DNA from: Ignavibacteriota bacterium
GTDB lineage: Bacteria > Bacteroidota > Ignavibacteria > UBA10030 > UBA6906
Length of the DNA: 64,000 nucleotides
Reading direction: 5' to 3'
Assembly: GCA_016707525.1 (NCBI GenBank)
Contig: JADJHP010000021.1
Coordinates: 1 to 64,000 of the forward strand
Each line of letters starts with the position of its first letter. The stretch's first letter is position 1. Made by a program: the position numbers and the translations under genes. Below, piece by piece: positions 1 to 8,919 of the stretch. Below the pieces are notes generated by a model. The model saw only the letters and a program-made list of their open reading frames with translations. It ran no database searches and was not told where the DNA came from.

Positions 1-3000
1 GGTCTCGGTCGTGGTCCCTGCCTGCAAGCGGTGGTATGGTAGAAGTACATGCCGCTCGGAAGGCTCGCAGCATTGAAGCGGATCCTGCGATACCCGGCCT
101 CCTTGTTCGTTGTTCACCAAAAGCTCCGCCACTTCGACGCCCAGCAAAATTAAAGATCTTCAACTGCACAGAGGCCTTTCGCGGGGAGACTGTAACGGAT
201 CGTTGTGATTTACTTTTCTGAAACGGATTCGGATAGTTCTGATCCAGCGTCACGGTCGCTCGGCGTGGTCCGGTTCTCCGCAACACTCGTCAGGGAGATA
301 CGCAATTCTCCATGTGCTGCTGAGCGGGCCCCCACCCGCTTAAGATTGCCCGCGACGCACGCGCCAGTAGTAGGTACCGGCGAGTGCCAGGCCGGAGACG
401 CTCTTGGTCGTATCGGTCATTGAAGAATCCACGGACCGGCTTACGGTGAACAGGAATCCGTCGCGATCTCGAACCAGTACTTCGTCACACCTGCAACACC
501 CCTGTTCCACACGGCTGTCCGTGGTGGCGGCGCTCACGCTGCCGTTCAGAGGGAGCAGCAATACCTTGGCGTTGATCACCACCGGCCCGTTCACCGTCAG
601 CGGTTGGTCTGAATCGTGCCAGGGATTCTTGATCGCCAACAACGGTACTGCGCACCGTTGTCACCTGACCCCCGCAGGCGGGATAACGTACCGCGGACCG
701 TCGGCACCAATGAAACGATATCCACCGGGTTCTTCTGCCACTCATACGTGATCGGTGGGGTCCCTGAGACTGCGGCGATGAACACCGCCGTGTCGCCTAC
801 CGTGATCGATGCTGACGCCGGATGGCCTTGCCACCGACATAAAGCGGGGCCACACTGCTGACCTTGAGAGATCATCGAAGGAGAACACGTCGCTTACCGA
901 GTCATACGGCGCAAGGTAGAACATCATGCGGGCATCCGTGGCGACACCGGCAAAACTCCCGACGCGGTGAACGTCACCAGTGGTCTTTCCAGGTGGTGTC
1001 CAGATTGAAGACCTGTCCCGATACGCCGTACGATGTGAACGGTGACGCATGCTTGAATGCTCACGGAGACATCATGGCCGGACGTGCTACGCACTTAGGA
1101 AGTACAACCTGCATTGCGCACCGGCTTCGGAGCGTCACGCCGGTCTGGTGCCAATTGCACGTTGTTGCCTTTCCGTTGCGACCGCCACGCGACCGGCATG
1201 TAGTTCCGTCGGGCTTACCTGGTGCAGCGGGTGAACGTGGCGCTCCCATTCGTATAGAACGCCCACGATGCCGTTCCCTGTTCAAAACCTGCATTCGCAA
1301 GGACGGGAGAGATTGCCCCGTGGTGACCTTCTTAACTTCGCTTCGGCGCTGAAGGTGCTGTCGAGAGTGTTCTTCACGACACACTGGTACACCGACCCGC
1401 TGTCGACGAGGGTCGTTGCCGGAGTGGTGGAGACGGAGCCCCGTGGCACCATTGATCGGTGCGCCGTTCTTCTGCCATTGGAAGGAGATCGGCGGGGCAC
1501 CCTGGACGCGCACGGTGAAGGTGGCAGGTCGCCCGACGCCGACCAGCTGGTCGACCGGGTTGAACAGGATCGTGGGCGCAGCAGAATCACCACGATCAGC
1601 CGCGCTGCCGCGCTGGGCGTATCGCCTCCGCCATTGCTGACGATGCAACGGAAGAGTGCGCCGCCGTCGGCCTTGCTTCACCGGTGGCGTCGTATGACGG
1701 TTCCGATGGCACCATCGATGTCGGCGCTGTTCTTCTGCCACTTGTAGGTCAACGGTGCCTGCCGGATGCCTGCACCGTGAATGTCGCGGTCGCACCCACG
1801 ATCACCGTCTGGTCCGTGGGGTCCTTGTCGATCACGGCGATGTCGTCCCACTTCCTACCGCCGCGTTGCCCGGTTGCTCGTCGCAGTACCATAGTCACTG
1901 GTGACCACACACCGGAACGTGGCGCCATTGTCACCGGAGCTGGTTGCCGGGGTGGTGGAATCGAGCCGGTCGCCCCATCGATGTCGGCATCGTTCTTCTG
2001 CCACCGATACCGGAGCGGGGGCATGCGCTCGCGCCGACGGAGAATGAGGCCGTCGCGCCAAGTGCGACACTGCGGTTCGCCGGATGGCTGCTGATGCTCG
2101 GGCCAAAATTCCCCGCACTGCCGCCATACCGTACGATCAGGCCGGGACCCGGCCAGAGGATCTCGATGCCGTGATGGAGGATGTTCGACGAGAAGAACGT
2201 GATGGTATTCGTCCCCGACTGCAGATCTCCCGTCGGATACGAGCGGATGTTGAAGGAATACGCATGGTTCCCGCCATACTCACCATCCGTCCAACCGTTG
2301 AACCTGGCGATAACTGTAGTCGCCCGGCTCCTGGGCACCGTCGATGCCGTCTCCAGGTGACCATGCCGACCACTTCCGGTAGCCCGGGAGACATCGTCCG
2401 TCACGTTGTAGTGAACGTTCACCATCCAGGTCGCCGCGTGCCCATGCGCGTTCGGGCATATCCAGGGGTTCATACAATCGCACGTAACTTCCTGACCGCT
2501 GCAGGGTTAACCCCTGAGACCTCGGGCGACACATACCAGACACCATTGCCATTCCGGATCCGGGCAACGAGCTTGATGCTCCCCGGTGCCTGGTCCGGCA
2601 CATACCGGGTGTCCCACACCGTCTGCCACCCGCCACCGGTCACCGTGCCAACATGGTTCTTGATGGTCGGCTCATATTCGCCGCCAAGCGGCGGTGCATA
2701 GTCATGATGATATTCCTGCCAGACCCCGTCGCCGTCCGTGTCGTATCCATCATAATACGCAAGGAAATCCACCCGGTCGGTCCCGCCGCTCACGCTCGCG
2801 GAGATCATCGGGTTCTCGCCCATCGTTCCGCCGCCGGAAGGCGACGTGATGGTTCCCGTGGAATGGGCCTTGCCATTGTCATAGTAGACGCGCAGGATGA
2901 TGCTGTACCATCCGAACTGCCCCCAGCCGAAACCTACGGGCCTGTCTGCCCGGTGTTCGCCCCGAAACGTGTTCGTGCCGGAATGCAGGTCCGACAGCGG

Positions 3001-3438
3001 CACGGGGATGGTGAGGTCCATCTGGGAGATGTAGTAGAAGCCATCATGCCCGTCCGGAATACCGTTACTACTCGCCGAGTTCCGAATGTCGATCCAGCGT
3101 TCCCATTGAAACGGATCTTCTTCCCCGCGGTACCGACATGGCCGCCCCAGATATTGACAATTGCTTCCGCACGCACCGCACCGGAGAGATCGTCCACGCC
3201 AAGGTCCAGTGTGGGATTCGGGAGGAACGCGCCCTGCCTGGGGATACACATCGAGGTTGATGTTCGTCCGTGACGCGCCAATCGTCGCCGCTCATCGTCC
3301 GCATGAATTCTTGTACACATCACCGGGCTGCGGCGACATCAGGTCTGCGCGCAGAGCGGGCGAGAGGAAGAGCGGCAACGAGCAGGAGCAACAGGAATGC
3401 GCGCTGCACGATGCGAGGTGCAGGGGCAAATGAGCCAT
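1..3438 (-). pseudogene. T9SS-secreted protein with Ig-like repeats, many frameshifts, C-terminus cut by window edge
   Basis: The protein can be followed only by jumping between the three minus frames. From the N-terminus there is a hydrophobic leader (FLLLLLVAALPLARS), then an unrecognised domain (GFYYISQMDLTIPVPLSDL, FGWGQFGWYSIILRVYY), then at least four Ig-like repeats, each marked by a W-Q-K-N strand (YRWQKNDADIDG near 1990, then about 1720, 1460 and 730) and a DNGA-x-(F/Y)-RC strand. A stretch near 880-960 (FYLAPYDSVSDVFSFDDL) resembles a carbohydrate-binding module, tentatively. An FnIII-like strand (GLALAGTYYWRVR) near 350 precedes QNYPNPF near 230 and LPSGMYFY, the start of a type A T9SS sorting domain whose last residues lie beyond position 1. 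The ATG at 3438 follows GGAG. At least ten shifts are needed. Probably a surface or secreted carbohydrate-binding or adhesive protein; either decayed or badly assembled. Confidence 0.6.
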
Positions 3439-3472
3439 GAGTATCTCCATTCAATGAGAAGGATGTATATGA

Positions 3473-4170
3473 TTAGTAGAGTCCAAAGTGCGGCCGTGCC
3501 GCTTTGAACCACGACCCGAGATCGAATTTCAAGACATACGGCGTGACGGTTTGGCCATCCGCCACCGTAAAATCCCCCTTCACCTTGAAGTCCTCATTGA
3601 TGTCGGTCTTGAACACGAACGGTACCCATGCGCCGCCCGGATACTTCACCGATCCGGCGACCACCACACTGTAGCCGACAAGAGAATCGGGCAACAGCGG
3701 ATCACGCGTCACATCGGACATGCGGAGTTTGTGGATATTGAACTTGAGGCCCGAATACTGACCGGGTGTGATGGTATCCACCGCGATCTGCACGGGGTGG
3801 TATCATGCAGCGCAACGATGAAGGGTCCCTTGAAGTGTGTCGTGGAATCCCTCTTCCAGCCATCATGGTCTTCCCTGTCCGCGTCGAATCTGCATTCAAC
3901 GGAATCCCGGAGTTTTGCAGAATCGGGCGCTCCGAGAAAATGGATATCTTTCAGAACGATGAGCGCCTGCGTAACTTCCAGCGATTCGACCGGCGCAAGG
4001 ACGCCGGTGGCTCCGCTGGTTTTCCTGAGCCGCACGGTACTCCTGATCGGCACCGCCGGAAACCATCAATTGAACGCCGCCATTTCGATCCCCCGGACCG
4101 GACGAGATTCCGGTGAGCACCCCACGATCATCACCGCCAGCACAACCGCCATCATCCGCACGAATGTCAT
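3473..4170 (-). pseudogene. Lipoprotein, interrupted by an in-frame TGA and a one-base deletion
   Basis: An ATG at 4170, preceded by AAGGAGAG, opens a lipoprotein signal peptide (MTFVRMMAVVLAVMIVGC) whose cysteine fits a lipobox. After 34 codons there is an in-frame TGA at 4066-4068, and the same frame then continues with a sensible sequence (GVLAPVESLEVTQALIVLKD). Near 3797 one base is missing: the frame changes from HDTTP to VQIAVDTITPGQYSGLKF and runs cleanly to the stop at 3473. The restored product is about 230 residues, an envelope lipoprotein with a beta-rich domain somewhat like DUF4382 (inference, weak). It lies between the broken T9SS protein and the broken response regulator on the same strand. 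Function unknown. Confidence 0.55.
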
Positions 4171-4449
4171 GGCCTCGCCCTCTCCTTGCCGAACATTGCC
4201 CCGCCTCTTGCATGCTGGTCCGGGCGACATGAACCCCGTCCCGGTTCCCCGGCACAGGAGTCCGCTTCGTCCTCGCCTCCTGATGTCCATGATATCGGAA
4301 TGGCCACGCCGCTGCAATCGGGAAAACGTTGTATTCCTACGCTACATCGATCGGTACCGGAGGGGTGTCACCGGCGCAGGATGCAGCGGGAATCGGTGGG
4401 GCGATCAAGGCTGGCGCGGACCGGCGTACCACTCCGTGCTGAACGGAGT

Positions 4450-4983
4450 CTATCCGTTCCGTGTGGCGCACTCGGGGCACTTCCTCGAAGCAACGTGGTT
4501 CTCTGAGATCCGCGCGACGTACTCCTGCACGGTCTCCCATTGCGTGTCGGCATGCTGGATGCGGCGGCACTCCGGACAGACAGAAGCGAGCCCCCGGAGT
4601 TCGGCAACCTCCGTATGGAGCGCGAGCATGCGCTCGGCGACACGAAGGCGTGCGTTCAGGGATTCGAAGTCGAAGGGCTTGGTGATGAAATCATCCGCTC
4701 CGGCATTCATCCCTTCGAGGTAACTCCCTTTCCCGCCCAGCGCCGTGAGGATGATGACATACGGTACACGGGCCTGCGATCTGCCCGGATCATGCGCGTG
4801 AACTCCGCCTGTCGATGAACGGCATCATCCAATCGGTGATGACGACATCCGGGTGTTCCGCGCGGTAGAGTTCCCATCCTTCCCGCCGTCGTTGGCCGCG
4901 ATGACATGAAACTTCATCGACTGCAACTTGGTCATCAGGACAAGTTTCGAGACCGCATCGTCTTCAGCTATGAGTATCTTCAT
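4450..4983 (-). pseudogene. Response regulator (REC domain with C-terminal zinc-ribbon-like tail), frameshifted
   Basis: The ATG at 4983 starts a typical receiver domain (MKILIAEDDAVSKLVLMTKL). The phospho-acceptor strand VVITDWMMPF is found in another frame near 4835, and the C-terminal half (MNAGADDFITKPFDFESLNARL) in a third near 4700, so at least two indels separate them. The tail carries CPEC-x17-ish spacing to a second CPEC with W and Y between (the motif 'CxxCxxIxxxxxxWxxVxxYV...KCPEC'), common after REC or PAS domains in environmental two-component proteins. No DNA-binding domain is present, so it would act through protein contacts. Restored length is about 178 residues. The partner kinase is not adjacent. 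As it stands the gene cannot give a full product. Confidence 0.6.
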
Positions 4984-5193
4984 CCGGCAGGATCCCTTGC
5001 GCCTTCTCTGCGAGTTCTTCCCTGTCTATATCAAGACCCGTGCCCCTTTTCCGCACCGTGAATTCTCTCGAAATTGCGCAGCTGAGGGAAGCGCTTCCGG
5101 GAGGGGTGAACAATAGTGGCCATGAGCCCCAAAAAACAACGATGCCATAGGCAACAATCGACGTTTCACAGGTTACACCCTTCAAGACTTCCG

Positions 5194-5222
5194 TTGACTT
5201 TCTGCGGGATGAGCAGTATACT
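5194..5222 (+). promoter_or_regulatory. Sigma-70-like promoter upstream of the SSS symporter
   Basis: TTGACT and TATACT are separated by exactly 17 bases. The predicted start of transcription falls at about 5228, leaving a 240-base leader before the symporter ATG at 5469. The rest of the 4984-5468 gap holds only the small ORF listed next; no riboswitch or terminator was recognised in it. Confidence 0.6.
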
Positions 5223-5227
5223 TTCGC

Positions 5228-5347
5228 ATGTGTCGGGCACCCCGTGGCCGCTTCGCCGGCCGCAGCCGGTGCATGGACACTGCCTGTCGCCACATCCGCA
5301 CCGTCCGCACGAGCATCCGCTTCCGCTCAGAGGCATACCGCTGCTGA
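5228..5347 (+). CDS. Possible leaderless Cys/Arg-rich leader peptide (39 aa)
   Basis: An ATG lies six bases after the -10 hexamer TATACT, exactly where transcription should start, so a transcript from this promoter would begin at the start codon (leaderless). The frame runs 39 codons to TGA and is rich in Arg and Cys (begins MCRAPRGRFAGRSRC, ends SEAYRC). There is no Shine-Dalgarno sequence. It sits in the leader of the SSS symporter gene and could be an upstream ORF. The composition is also what GC-rich non-coding DNA gives by chance, so support is weak. Confidence 0.2.
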   Translation: MCRAPRGRFAGRSRCMDTACRHIRTVRTSIRFRSEAYRC

Positions 5348-5468
5348 AGGCACAGCGTCGATACCCGGCATGATCTGATCGTTCGCGCAGTATGTAGTTC
5401 CCGCCCCCTGGGACATCCTCTCCCCCGGGGCACTTCCACGCTCATCAACACGTCAAGACAAGGATAAC

Positions 5469-7382
5469 ATGAAAGCGGTCAATCTCTTTGACCTCGTGGT
5501 GATCTTCACCTACTTCATCATCATCATGGGGATCGGTCTGTTCTTCATGAAGGTGAACAAGGGAGGGAAGGAATATTTCACCGGTGGCAACATGATCCCG
5601 TGGTGGATGTCCGGGCTTTCGCTGTACATGGGCAACTTCAGCGCCTGGATCTTCACCGGGGCGGCAGGCTTCGCGTATTCGGCCGGGTTGTTCACCACGC
5701 TGTACTTCGCCATCTCCCCCTTCGCCTACATCATCGGCACGTCGCTCACCGCACGGCGGTGGCGCCGCACGCGATCCATTTCACCGTTGCAGTACACCTA
5801 CACGAGGTACAACATCACGACCCAGCAATTCATGGGATTCGTGATCGCGACGAACTTCATCCTCTCCGCCGGTGTGCAGCTTGCCTCCACCTGTAAGCTC
5901 TTTGCGCCGGTGATCGGCATCGACATGACGCTCATCGTGCTGTTGATCGGCACCATCGTCATGATCCACAATTTCCTTGGCGGACTCTGGGGCGACATGG
6001 CGATGGATGTCGTGCAGGGCGTGATCCTGCTCGGTATCACCTTCATCGTGATGCCCATGAGCCTCGCGCTCGTTGGCGGTCCCGCCAACCTCTTCGAGCA
6101 ACTGCCGCCGATCAGCTTCGACCACACCTACAACAACGTCCACTACACCGAGCACTGGTTGATCTCGATCTTCATGATCACCTCCCTGGGCTTCGCCGCG
6201 GGCGGGCACCAGAGGTTCTACTCCGTGAAGAACGAGAAACATGCACGCCGGGTGGGCTGGACCGCTGCCGCGCTCGCGCTGACGGTACCGCTGGTGTTCG
6301 GCATCCCGCCGCTCGTCGCGAAGGTGTACTGGCCCGACCTTGCGCAGGTCGATTTCTTCAAGCCGTTCATCGGCAAGAACCCGCAGGACCTGGTGTTCGT
6401 CGGCCTCGTCTTCAAGCTCCTGCCCCACGGATTGATCGGTGTGTTCATCGCGGCCATGCTTGCCGCCACCATGACCACCCTGAGCACGGTCTATAATATG
6501 GTCTCGTCGGTGATCTCGCACGACATCTACAAAGGGATCTTCCGTCCCGACCTCGACGATCAGATGCTCCTGAAGGTCGGCCGCGGCGTGGCGTTCACCC
6601 TCGGACTCATCGTGATGGGCCTCGCGATCGTGTTCGTGAACAGCACGTTCGGCATCTTCAATCTGATGCAGGCGTTCTTCACCCTGTTCAACATTCCGGT
6701 CATCGTGCCCATCGCCTTCGGTCTCATTTTCCGCCGCGTGCCGAAGTGGTCCGCTGCGGCCGCGATCACCTGGGGACTCGTTGTCGGCGCCACGACGCGG
6801 TATCTGTTGGGCTGGGACATCGGTCCGCAGGTCTACCTCGCTCTCGCCATGACGCTGGCGATCTTCGGGACCTCCCGGTGGACCGGCGTGCTGTACACGA
6901 AGAACAAGCCGGTCCTCGCAGCGATCTGCCTCGCGGTCATCGCCGGAACCGCCTCCATCTTCATGAATTTCGTCGTCGGCGAGCACGCCGCCTGGCATAT
7001 GCCGCTCGCGATGGCGGCCGCGGCATTGCTGGGGATCAGCCTCTATGCGTATGCGCGGATGTTCGCGAAGGAGTCCGACGAGGACCGCCGCGTGGTCGCA
7101 GAGTTCTTCAAGAAACTCGATACGCCGATCGATGTCCCGAACGAGGTCTACGGCGCCGGCCGGAAGCAGGTGTCCACGCTCCCGCTCGTCGGGCGTACGA
7201 TCATGTTCATGGGCATCCTGGTCTCCGCGGCGTTCTTCACCGGACTCACCGGCACGGAGATGATCGCCGTCGGGGTCATGGCCGGACTGCTCATCGCGTT
7301 CGGCGGCGGGATGTGGTTCTTCGGCAAACGCAGCGAGCGCAAAGAAGCGGAAGAGATCGCGGCTCTCAGCACACAGAGCTGA
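5469..7382 (+). CDS. Sodium:solute symporter (SSS family), 637 aa
   Basis: An inner-membrane protein with about 13-14 hydrophobic segments. The N-terminus (MKAVNLFDLVVIFTYFIIIM) and the early segment GKEYFTGGNMIPWWMSGLSL are typical of the SSS family (Na+-coupled uptake of sugars, vitamins, nucleobases or organic acids). The conserved AAMLAATMTTLSTVYNMVSS region, corresponding to the TM8 sodium site, is present near residues 330-350. After the core there is a soluble linker (about 535-575, KESDEDRRVVAEFFKKLDTPIDVP) and two more membrane segments, an extension seen in several uncharacterised SSS subgroups. The start follows AAGGATAAC. It is followed by a hairpin, then CNT and NCS2-like transporter genes, so a nucleoside or related substrate is possible (inference). 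The exact substrate cannot be read from the sequence. Confidence 0.85.
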   Translation: MKAVNLFDLVVIFTYFIIIMGIGLFFMKVNKGGKEYFTGGNMIPWWMSGLSLYMGNFSAWIFTGAAGFAYSAGLFTTLYFAISPFAYIIGTSLTARRWRRTRSISPLQYTYTRYNITTQQFMGFVIATNFILSAGVQLASTCKLFAPVIGIDMTLIVLLIGTIVMIHNFLGGLWGDMAMDVVQGVILLGITFIVMPMSLALVGGPANLFEQLPPISFDHTYNNVHYTEHWLISIFMITSLGFAAGGHQRFYSVKNEKHARRVGWTAAALALTVPLVFGIPPLVAKVYWPDLAQVDFFKPFIGKNPQDLVFVGLVFKLLPHGLIGVFIAAMLAATMTTLSTVYNMVSSVISHDIYKGIFRPDLDDQMLLKVGRGVAFTLGLIVMGLAIVFVNSTFGIFNLMQAFFTLFNIPVIVPIAFGLIFRRVPKWSAAAAITWGLVVGATTRYLLGWDIGPQVYLALAMTLAIFGTSRWTGVLYTKNKPVLAAICLAVIAGTASIFMNFVVGEHAAWHMPLAMAAAALLGISLYAYARMFAKESDEDRRVVAEFFKKLDTPIDVPNEVYGAGRKQVSTLPLVGRTIMFMGILVSAAFFTGLTGTEMIAVGVMAGLLIAFGGGMWFFGKRSERKEAEEIAALSTQS

Positions 7383-7392
7383 TGCAGCAGTG

Positions 7393-7428
7393 CTGCTCCG
7401 TCACCGGCGTATCCCGGTGACGGAGCAG
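7393..7428 (+). terminator. Perfect 15-bp hairpin after the SSS gene
   Basis: Left arm CTGCTCCGTCACCGG (7393-7407), loop CGTATC, and a fully complementary right arm (7414-7428), starting ten bases after the symporter stop codon. No U-run follows, so it may be a Rho-assisted terminator or a 3'-end stabiliser rather than a classical intrinsic terminator. Confidence 0.5.
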
Positions 7429-7525
7429 GTTCCTCCGGCGTCCCTCCCCGCCCGCCGTGCTTCTGAATGTTTTTCTGTGTACATTGGGCCGTTCATCCTG
7501 CCGTACACCCGCCGCCCCCGGCGGT

Positions 7526-7555
7526 TTGACCCGGCTTCCTCCTTGTTCATTATCT
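7526..7555 (+). promoter_or_regulatory. Possible promoter of the CNT transporter gene
   Basis: TTGACC and TTATCT with an 18-base spacer lie just upstream of the ATG at 7569. The expected transcript would have only about six or seven bases before the start codon, and no Shine-Dalgarno sequence is present, so translation would be nearly leaderless. Confidence 0.3.
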
Positions 7556-7568
7556 CGCGTGGCCATAC

Positions 7569-8891
7569 ATGGAATTCGTACCGATCCTCCGCGGACTGCT
7601 GGGCGTGCTCTTCATCACGGTGCTTGCGGTCCTCTTCTCCTCGAACCGCCGCGCGATCAACTGGAAGCTCGTGGGCATCGGCATCGTGATGCAGTTCGCG
7701 TTCGCCTTCATCGTTCTCAAGACCGATACAGGACGGTGGCTGTTCAGCGGGCTGAGTTCACTGTTCGTGACGTTCTTCACCTTCGCGTCAGATGGCGCAG
7801 CGTTCGTCTTCGGGAACCTCGCCAGAGGACCCGGCGCCGAGGGAAGTCTCGGCTTCATCTTTGCCTTCCAGGTCCTCCCCACCATCATCTTCTTTGCTTC
7901 CACGATGGCCGTGCTGTATCACTTCGGGGTGATGCAACGCGTCGTGCAGGGGATGGCATGGGTGATGCTGCGCCTCCTCCGCACCAGCGGCGCAGAGTCG
8001 CTGTGCGTCGCCGCGAACACGTTCATGGGCCAGACCGAGGCCCCGCTCGTGATCCGGCCCTACCTCGCCCGGCTCACCGAATCCGAACTGTACACGATCA
8101 TGACCAGCGGCATGGCACATATCTCCGGCGGCGTGATGGCGGCCTACGTTGCGATCCTGGGAGTGGCGTACGCGGGCGCGACCGCGGGTGACGCAGGGGC
8201 ATCGCAGGTCTTCTTCGCCGGACATCTCCTCGCCGCATGCATCATGGCGGCGCCCGCCACGATCGTCATCGCCAAGATCATACGTCCCGAAACAGACGAT
8301 CCGGTGACGATGGGGACGGTGAAGGTCGCCATCGAAAAACAACACGCCAATGCGATCGATGCCGCGGCATCCGGCGCCGGCGACGGCCTCCGGCTTGCCC
8401 TCAACGTTGCCGGTATGCTCATCGCCTTCATCGCCATCGTGGCCCTGCTGAACGCAGTCCTCCTCTGGTTCGGCGGGATCACGGCGCTGAACGGATTCAC
8501 CCAGACGCAGTTCGGACAGCCCCTCTCCATGGAGCTCATCTTCGGTCTCGTGTTCCAGTTCATCGCCTTCGCCATCGGCGTCCCGTGGCATGAAGCCATG
8601 CAGGTGGGCAGTCTGATGGGCATCAAGCTTGTCCTCAATGAGTTCGTGGCCTATTTGAAAATGGCCGATGCGATCGCCGCACACCAGATCTCCGCCCGCT
8701 CGATCGTCATCGCGACGTACGCGCTCTGCGGCTTCGCCAACATTTCCTCCATCGCCATCCAGATCGGCGGCATCGGGCCGCTGGCGGAGAACAGGCGCGG
8801 CGATATCGCGCGGCTCGGCGTCAAGGCTGTGCTGGGTGGCACCCTCGCGACGTGGATGACCGCGTCGATCGCCGGACTCTTCGTGAACTGA
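7569..8891 (+). CDS. nupC: Concentrative nucleoside transporter (CNT/NupC family), 440 aa
   Basis: An inner-membrane nucleoside importer driven by Na+ or H+. The order of CNT domains is clear: an N-terminal membrane segment pair (RGLLGVLFITVLAVLFSSNRRAINWKLVG), the first helical hairpin with GQTEAP (CVAANTFMGQTEAPLVIRPYL, about residues 145-165), the HISGG-containing segment (MTSGMAHISGGVMAAYVAILG), and the C-terminal gate with LNEFVAYL and CGFANISSIAIQIGG. These match the substrate-binding loops of characterised CNTs. Length fits the bacterial family (about 400-440 aa). The downstream NCS2-like permease starts 28 bases after the stop, so the two are probably cotranscribed, as a nucleoside/nucleobase uptake pair. 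Confidence 0.92.
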   Translation: MEFVPILRGLLGVLFITVLAVLFSSNRRAINWKLVGIGIVMQFAFAFIVLKTDTGRWLFSGLSSLFVTFFTFASDGAAFVFGNLARGPGAEGSLGFIFAFQVLPTIIFFASTMAVLYHFGVMQRVVQGMAWVMLRLLRTSGAESLCVAANTFMGQTEAPLVIRPYLARLTESELYTIMTSGMAHISGGVMAAYVAILGVAYAGATAGDAGASQVFFAGHLLAACIMAAPATIVIAKIIRPETDDPVTMGTVKVAIEKQHANAIDAAASGAGDGLRLALNVAGMLIAFIAIVALLNAVLLWFGGITALNGFTQTQFGQPLSMELIFGLVFQFIAFAIGVPWHEAMQVGSLMGIKLVLNEFVAYLKMADAIAAHQISARSIVIATYALCGFANISSIAIQIGGIGPLAENRRGDIARLGVKAVLGGTLATWMTASIAGLFVN

Positions 8892-8919
8892 CCCTGTCGC
8901 ACAACCGGAAACGCCCCCC

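Noticed and set aside
1..5400. Insertion sequence or prophage as cause of the damage at the start of the window
   Set aside because: No transposase, integrase, terminal inverted repeats or phage genes; the damage is scattered single-base indels.
5223..5468. Riboswitch in the 240-base leader of the SSS gene
   Set aside because: Several GC-rich inverted repeats are present, but no known riboswitch core (purine, TPP, cobalamin, SAM) could be recognised.
5781..6998. A 405-codon open frame on the minus strand opposite the SSS symporter
   Set aside because: Composition (runs of Asp, Glu, His, Arg) is that of an antisense shadow in GC-rich DNA; the plus-strand symporter has clear motifs and a ribosome site.
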